Assembly (NCBI GenBank): GCA_023055505.1 | Contig: JALIRH010000004.1 | Span: forward strand, 22,253,368-22,317,367 | DNA: 64,000 nucleotides | Reading direction: 5' to 3' | DNA from: Callipepla californica brunnescens | Lineage: Eukaryota; Chordata; Aves; Galliformes; Odontophoridae | Shown: positions 60,897 to 64,000 of the stretch, in pieces | Layout: every line of letters starts with the position of its first letter | Numbering within the stretch: the stretch's first letter is position 1 | Notes under the pieces: generated by a model | Databases searched by the model: none | What the model was told of the DNA's origin: nothing | The model's input: only the letters and a program-made list of their open reading frames with translations | Translations under genes and position numbers: made by a program

Positions 60897-61268
60897 CTGA
60901 CTGTCAGTTGTGTATACGTCCTTAACTTGTCTTTTTTCCTGATCAGTGGGCACTCTTTAACAACAGAAAGATGATTTGAAAATAAATCTGAGGGCTTTTG
61001 ATTAGCACTAAGTTTGCATTTTTCTGCAACGCTCTATTCAAATTGTGAATTTAATGTCAGCCATCAAAGAAAAAAATATTGGTCCTTTTGAAATGCTTTA
61101 TGCAGCTTGCTTATAAATGAGACTCTTCTGCCGAAGAAGCAGCTGTATTTGAAAAAAATATTTAAAATTCTTTCATCAAACATTTTTCATCTAAATGCGT
61201 AATGTGTAGTGAGACCTTTATTTTTGACAGAGATCTGTAGTACCTGTGCACACAGTTGTGAGTTGGCC

Positions 61269-61295
61269 TTATTTATTTATTTATTTATTATTATG
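61269..61295 (+). repeat. (TTTA)n simple repeat
   Basis: Five or more TTTA units ending in TTATTA. Confidence 0.85.
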
Positions 61296-61404
61296 GAGTC
61301 TGCTTTCTAGTCCACTTTGAAATAGTTTCATGAGAAGTAGATCATAGTGATTTCATAGGCATTTTGTTTGGTTTAAGGATCAGTTTGTCACCTATTCTAG
61401 GGAA

Positions 61405-61460
61405 GCTGGTTTAGTAGGGGTTTGGGCTAGATGATCTGCAGAGGTCCTTTCCAACGCCTC
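61405..61460 (+). repeat. Short CR1 LINE 3'-end fragment
   Basis: GGGCTAGATGATCTGCAGAGGTCCTTTCCAACGC corresponds to the CR1 3' segment ending in GATCTCCAGAGGTCCCTTCCAACCC. Confidence 0.75.
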
Positions 61461-64000
61461 GTCTGGGCTTCCCCTTTCCCAGTGGTGGTATGATTATGGT
61501 ACTGTCTTTTGCTCAGTGCCTGCTTACAAGGTATCACCTGTGTGACTGTTTAAAATAATTTCCTAATTCTGGAGCCCTCAGGTCTTCTATCAAAATTGAA
61601 ACTGAACCCCAATCTTTAAGGTTCTTGAAGTCTGCTTGGTGCCACAGAGCACAAAATAGCCTAAGTCCTGTTTCTTTAGGAAACCTTTTTCCCTTGGGAA
61701 AAGTACTCTGTTCTTACATTCTTCAAAAGTGCTGATTGCTATTTTCATCTCCTGGATAAATAGTTAACATTTTTTTCAGACTCTGTTTCAAATCAGTGCA
61801 CAGAGAAGATGTCCAAGGTATCTCTTATGCTCAAGAGCAGTTAAGACTTCAGTCTCGCAGGCTTACATCCCTGCTGTGAATTGTATTAGAGGCAATATGT
61901 GGAGGCCCTTAATTCCTGCCTCTTAAAAGGGGCTATGCAAAGCACCATCAGAACTCTTTCAAATTTGGGTGCCTCTGTACTTCTTCCTGAGGATGTGAAC
62001 TTTGAAGTACTTCAAGAAAATAAGGAGCATGTCCCTAAAAGCCTGAGAAAAATATCTAATCTGATATTTCATGCTGAAATTTCTGTTGGCCCCAGTGGGA
62101 GAGCGGCAGATACACTCAGGTGAGTGGGAATTGATGTGTAAGCAGCAGCATGGAATTTGAGTCTCTCAGGCTTCTTGTTGTCTTTAGGATGAGTGACCCT
62201 AAGTTGGGCATCTGTAGACGTATAGCTTTTTCAGTTTGACGTTTCCTGTTAGTTACTTGAAAACAGTTATCTCCTCTGTATCTGTTACCTGTGCTCTCAT
62301 TCATCCATATATAGCAATCTGGTGATAATATGCTTTTCTGTTGTGCATTTTAAGACAAGTTCTCTTAAGTTCTTATTCTCTACTGCATCTGTAGGCCCAA
62401 AGGATCCCAAAGGCCCACTCATAGTTTTGGAAAAATGATCCATGTCTTCTGGTTCATTGCGTAGGGCTAAAAGCTTAAAAATACCTCTGATCTTACTCAT
62501 AAACCACAGGGAATTTTATAGGAACGGGAAACATGGATGTTGCAAATTATAGAATAAGGCTAGATTAAGATATAATTTTATTGAAATACTCCATATTCAG
62601 CATTACCTGAGTAAATGTAGCCTGTGGGATTTTGAAAACTTCAAGAACAGCAGTGGTAAGAATAAAAATAAATTCCCCAGAGTGCTAGTATTGCAAAATA
62701 CAACACTAATGCTACTGTTAAGAGACTGTAGCAGCAGCAGATTAGACCTCTGCTTATTCGTATCAACTGTTCTAATCTCCTTGGGGAAAGAGAAAATGAG
62801 ATGCATTGCAGCGGAATGAGTGGGAAGCACTAGTCCAGCATAATACTGCCAGATTCTGGATGGTAGTTCATTTTAAGCATTTCATGTGTACATGAAGCTC
62901 AGACTGAATTTGTTCTTTCTCCAGCAGCAAACTCCAACCACGCCTGAGAGTTTTCTTCCTTCTAAGGCAAACTTCTGAATCAGCAGCTTGTGGTCATCTG
63001 GAAACCTTTTTCTGTCATTGTTACTAACAGCTAGACATGGAAGATGATTATTTAAAAATAATAATAATAAAAATAACAATAAAAAATAATTAGTAGCACC
63101 TGCTTTTCTCTCTAATCTTACGTTCATGTGAGTATGCTGAATGTTGTCTTCTGACGTCCTTGTCAGATACAGCAGCAAAAATGCAGACAATTGAACAGGT
63201 GGTTTTAATATTGGTCTCTCCCCTCAGACATCTGAGCATCTCTACTCCTTGCTCAGTGTCTGGTCTGATGCAGAATTCAGCACAACACCAGTTTTCTGAG
63301 TTACCTTCTGCTTAGTTTGTCGTTTAAAGGGAGAGTGGAAGAAGGGCAGTGCACCCTGTCTGTGCATTTACTCATCTTTGTGAATGCACATGCTTCTGTC
63401 TCTTCTTAGCTTGCCTCTGTGACGTGATTATCTGAGCTTTTGTTCTTGAAGCAAGTTAGCAAAAGGTACTCTCCTAGGAATTACTCTTTGTACATCCCCT
63501 CAGGACCAAACATCCTTGGACACAATTAAAGGGGATTCTAAGTATATATGCAGCATGATGTTCTTTCATCTACTCTACTCCAAAGCTCTCTTCTTTCCTT
63601 TCTCTTCCTTCCTTTTTAAAAGTCTACTCCCTTCCCTCAGGATTTCTGCCTCATTAGCAAGGGCTTGTTGAACTTCACAGCAATTATTTCTTTGAGTTCT
63701 CCAGTAGTATCGGCTGACTTTGTAATTTCTCAATCCTTATCCTACAGCTTTCAACTTGTGTGGGAAAACTGTTGACTTATTGGTGTATTAATATTATATA
63801 CATGAAATAAAGATTTTCAGAGAGTTTAGAATGTCAATCTTGTATAGGAGGCTATATCAGTTAGTTCTTCTGGTACTTACTGAGGGCTCTCTTAATTGCG
63901 AGGTTAGACATACAGCTTCTTCACAAGTTGGGCTTTGTTCTTTAATTCAACATAAAATGCAATGCTGATGCTGTATTCATTCATCCTCATTGCCTCCTAA

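Larger units (their letters stand above)
54555..64000 (+). other. DCAF5 intron 6 (start; continues past the window)
   Basis: 9.4 kb without a recognisable DCAF5 exon. It contains a 16-nt G run (54957-54972), a TG tract (60791-60804), a TTTA tract (61269-61295) and two short CR1 pieces. Open frames of 114 codons (55731-56075) and 74 codons (61899-62123) resemble no family I know. Confidence 0.85.

Noticed and set aside
61899..62123. 74-codon frame that might be the next DCAF5 exon
   Set aside because: The translation does not resemble the expected WD segment (SGSDDFNLYMW type), and the frame does not fit a phase-0 exon of DCAF5.
1..64000. CRISPR arrays, bacterial operons, endogenous retroviral genes or LTRs
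   Set aside because: No spaced direct repeats, no gag/pol/env-like frames, and no LTR pairs were seen; the only mobile DNA recognised is CR1, L2-like, MIR and mariner.

Overview
The window is a piece of vertebrate, very probably avian (galliform, chicken-like), nuclear chromosome. It holds interrupted genes with GT/AG splice sites, CpG-rich promoters, several CR1 LINE copies ending in the bird-type ATTCTATGA tail, and a short mariner fragment of the Galluhop type. No bacterial, viral or CRISPR-like content is visible. The species call is inferred from the repeats and the proteins, not from a search. Two protein genes lie head to head. EXD2 is on the minus strand (coding exons between 3157 and 11309). 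It is complete: eight coding exons join in frame to a 620-residue protein carrying an N-terminal membrane anchor, a DEDDy 3'-5' exonuclease domain and a cysteine/histidine-rich HNH-like module. DCAF5 is on the plus strand from 18955. Its first six coding exons (292 codons, the start of the WD40 propeller) are present, and the rest of the gene lies beyond base 64000. The same divergent EXD2/DCAF5 pair is found in mammals (human 14q24). Layout: 1-3156 is the EXD2 3' flank and probable 3'UTR with an old MIR-type SINE; 3157-11309 are the EXD2 coding exons and introns; about 10.9-12.1 kb is the EXD2 CpG-rich promoter and leader; 12.1-18.4 kb is intergenic DNA with a decayed L2-like LINE that still shows reverse transcriptase boxes; about 18.4-20.4 kb is the DCAF5 CpG island with exon 1; 20.4-64 kb is DCAF5 introns holding exons 2-6, CR1 pieces, an internally deleted mariner, and simple repeats. 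The two proteins are not known to act in one pathway. EXD2 works in mitochondria and in DNA end processing, while DCAF5 is a substrate receptor of the CUL4-DDB1 ubiquitin ligase. Their pairing appears to be ancestral synteny with separate CpG promoters about 7 kb apart, not one shared bidirectional promoter. I found no clearly new biological system. The points most worth a second look are the short upstream ORFs in both leaders, the 37-nt DCAF5 exon 3, the MIR in the EXD2 3' region, the L2 relic and the mariner fragment.
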